From Pictodentalium vernedei (Eukaryota; Mollusca; Scaphopoda; Dentaliida; Dentaliidae), in NCBI GenBank assembly GCA_031216915.1, contig CM062289.1, positions 23,951,533-24,015,532 on the forward strand: a DNA stretch of 64,000 bases, in the 5' to 3' direction. Every line of letters starts with the position of its first letter. Position 1 is the stretch's first letter. Below, one piece after another: positions 62,905 to 64,000 of this stretch. The notes under the pieces are model-generated. The model had not been told where the DNA came from. It ran no database searches and worked only from the letters and a program-made list of their open reading frames with translations. The position numbers and the translations under genes were made by a program.

Positions 62905-63340
62905 ATCGATGTTACCCAGAGAGTGTGCTAAAACACCAAAAGAATTAGCACGATGCGGATTCTTCTACATGGGAACTGAAGACAAAACAAAATGTTTTTA
63001 TTGCGGCGTACAGATCTGGTGTTGGACGACGGCGGATAACGTTATAGAAGAACACAAACGATTCGAACCGTTATGCCCTTTTCTGGAAAATATACCTCAA
63101 GAAGAAGAAGTGAAAGAAAAAGAAAAAACAGAAGTGAAAGAAGAAGAAAAAGAAGAAGAGATTCTAACAAACAATACAAACCGTAACATGAACTGTTGTG
63201 TCTGCTTGGATATACAAGCAACCATTTTAATTAGACCCTGTAACCATTTGTGCGTCTGTGAAAAATGTTGTAGAGAATTGACATCATGTCCCGTCTGTCG
63301 CAAAACAGTACATGAGTATCTAAAAGTATTTTTAGTTTAG
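62819..63340 (+). CDS. Inhibitor-of-apoptosis-like protein (one BIR, C-terminal RING)
   Basis: A 173-codon intact, intronless frame. The BIR domain occupies about residues 22-90, with Arg24 in HRLKTF, GFFYMG, and the zinc ligands C59, C62, H79, C86 in the exact C-x2-C-x16-H-x6-C spacing. A Glu/Lys-rich linker (94-115) follows. The C-terminal RING (126-160) has C126, C129, C141, H143, C147, C150, C157, C160, the order used by IAP ubiquitin ligases. IAPs bind caspases or their activators and ubiquitinate partners. A single-BIR/RING layout is found in baculovirus, malacoherpesvirus and many invertebrate proteins. It sits 62 bases after the protease on the same strand with no intron, which suggests that it is a passenger gene of the virus-like element. 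A retrocopy of a host IAP is the alternative. Confidence 0.88.
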   Translation: MSKICYEGGVLPPLYPKYALEAHRLKTFESMLPRECAKTPKELARCGFFYMGTEDKTKCFYCGVQIWCWTTADNVIEEHKRFEPLCPFLENIPQEEEVKEKEKTEVKEEEKEEEILTNNTNRNMNCCVCLDIQATILIRPCNHLCVCEKCCRELTSCPVCRKTVHEYLKVFLV

Positions 63341-63743
63341 ACGAAAATACTCAAAAGTGAAACACTTAAGTTTAATCGAATTTAACTGAATTTTCATTTT
63401 TGCTTCATGTATAAACTTATTGAAAGAAAAAATCCTTGTAAATGTTTTGTTTTTCATATTAAAGTTAAACATTTGAATTTAATCAAATTTGATCGAATTT
63501 AATTGAATTTTCATTGTTTGCTTTCTGTGTAAACTTATTGGAAAAATCGTTGTAAATTTTTTTATGTTTTGTATTTAAATTTATCTAATCTATTTGTGTA
63601 AGAAAATTTTGTTTTTAGAATAAAAGTTGGAAGCTAAAAATTATTTCTTTTTTTTTTTTTAAATCCGTTTCGTCTCCACCACAGAGAACTCATCAGGCGG
63701 TCTGCTGACGGACTTAAGTGCTGCCGTCAGCTAAGACTAAAGC
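63341..63743. other. AT-rich 3' flank of the IAP gene
   Basis: Contains a doubled block (AATTTAAYTGAATTTTCATT at about 63379 and 63497, with GAAAAATC/ATTGTAAA after each). No further ORF. No inverted terminal repeat of the virus-like element could be identified, because its partner would lie outside or has been lost. Confidence 0.5.
63619..63624 (+). promoter_or_regulatory. Candidate polyadenylation signal for the IAP gene
   Basis: AATAAA lies 279 bases after the IAP stop, with a T-rich stretch about 20 bases on. It is the only AATAAA found between the stop and 63650. Confidence 0.5.
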
Positions 63744-63806
63744 ACTATTCATGTATCGTTTCATCAGTCTGAGCTTATGAAACGGTGCATGAATAGTGCT
63801 TATGAC
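63744..63806. repeat. Hairpin
   Basis: AAGCACTATTCATGTATCGT and ACGGTGCATGAATAGTGCTT, with TTCAT/ATGAA continuing inward, lie around a loop of about 12 bp. Confidence 0.7.
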
Positions 63807-64000
63807 TTGGTATCCGCGACGGATATGTTGGAATAATAATAATGTCCAACTGCCCAATCTCCCTATATACATATCCGCCCCATACTTCACCATGTTCAAC
63901 TCAAATCTCTAATGGTATGGTACTGCAGCCATCCTCCTGCACTTGTCTCTTAGGATAAAAATAGCTGAGTCCCGATCGTTCCTGCAAGTATGTGAAGACA

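Overview
This is a window of a eukaryotic, intron-rich and transposon-laden genome, most likely a marine invertebrate. A mollusc, possibly a bivalve, fits best: the tRNA-headed SINE family looks like known molluscan SINEs, and there are metazoan NRF-6-type and IAP-type proteins. The phylum is an inference from repeat style, not a proof. No bacterial signal was seen.

Region 1 (1-28332) is the 3' part of one host gene on the + strand. Five exons (611-709, 7818-7947, 16198-16390, 19970-20112, 28138-28332) have matching GT-AG borders and phases and encode the last 252 residues of a 'nose resistant to fluoxetine' (NRF-6) type membrane acyltransferase. Its four introns (about 7.1, 8.3, 3.6 and 8.0 kb) are packed with mobile elements: TA-flanked and TTAA-flanked MITEs with palindromic cores, a hAT-like element with a perfect 8-bp target duplication, foldback elements and several tandem arrays. 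A 4.7-kb minisatellite runs directly into the 3' splice site of exon 16198.

Region 2 (28333-38660) is gene-free and made of transposon debris: a 1.9-kb foldback element, a MULE transposase broken into two opposed pieces, SINEs, microsatellites and a 1.5-kb Tc1-like element with recognisable inverted ends and a frameshifted transposase. Region 3 (38663-46998) is a nearly complete Ty3/gypsy LTR retrotransposon with 652-bp LTRs, a 4-bp target duplication, gag, a 1384-codon pol, and a C-terminal zinc-finger extension cut by an in-frame TAG.

Region 4 (47000-58720) holds a chimeric SINE carrying an antisense piece of gypsy pol, piggyBac-type MITEs, and a degraded Ngaro/DIRS-type tyrosine-recombinase retrotransposon with the diagnostic split repeats (A1 ... 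B1-A2-B2, 50308-55293). It also has one SINE with a tRNA-like head and one whose head resembles 5S rRNA, sharing the same body.

Region 5 (59100-63640) has a C2H2 zinc-finger gene fragment whose finger exon was recently duplicated in tandem. It is followed by a compact, intronless, same-strand cluster: the 3' end of a Polinton/adintovirus-type major capsid protein gene, an adenain-like cysteine protease whose start codon overlaps the capsid stop, and a BIR+RING inhibitor-of-apoptosis-like protein. This virus-like cluster with an IAP-like passenger is the most interesting feature of the window.
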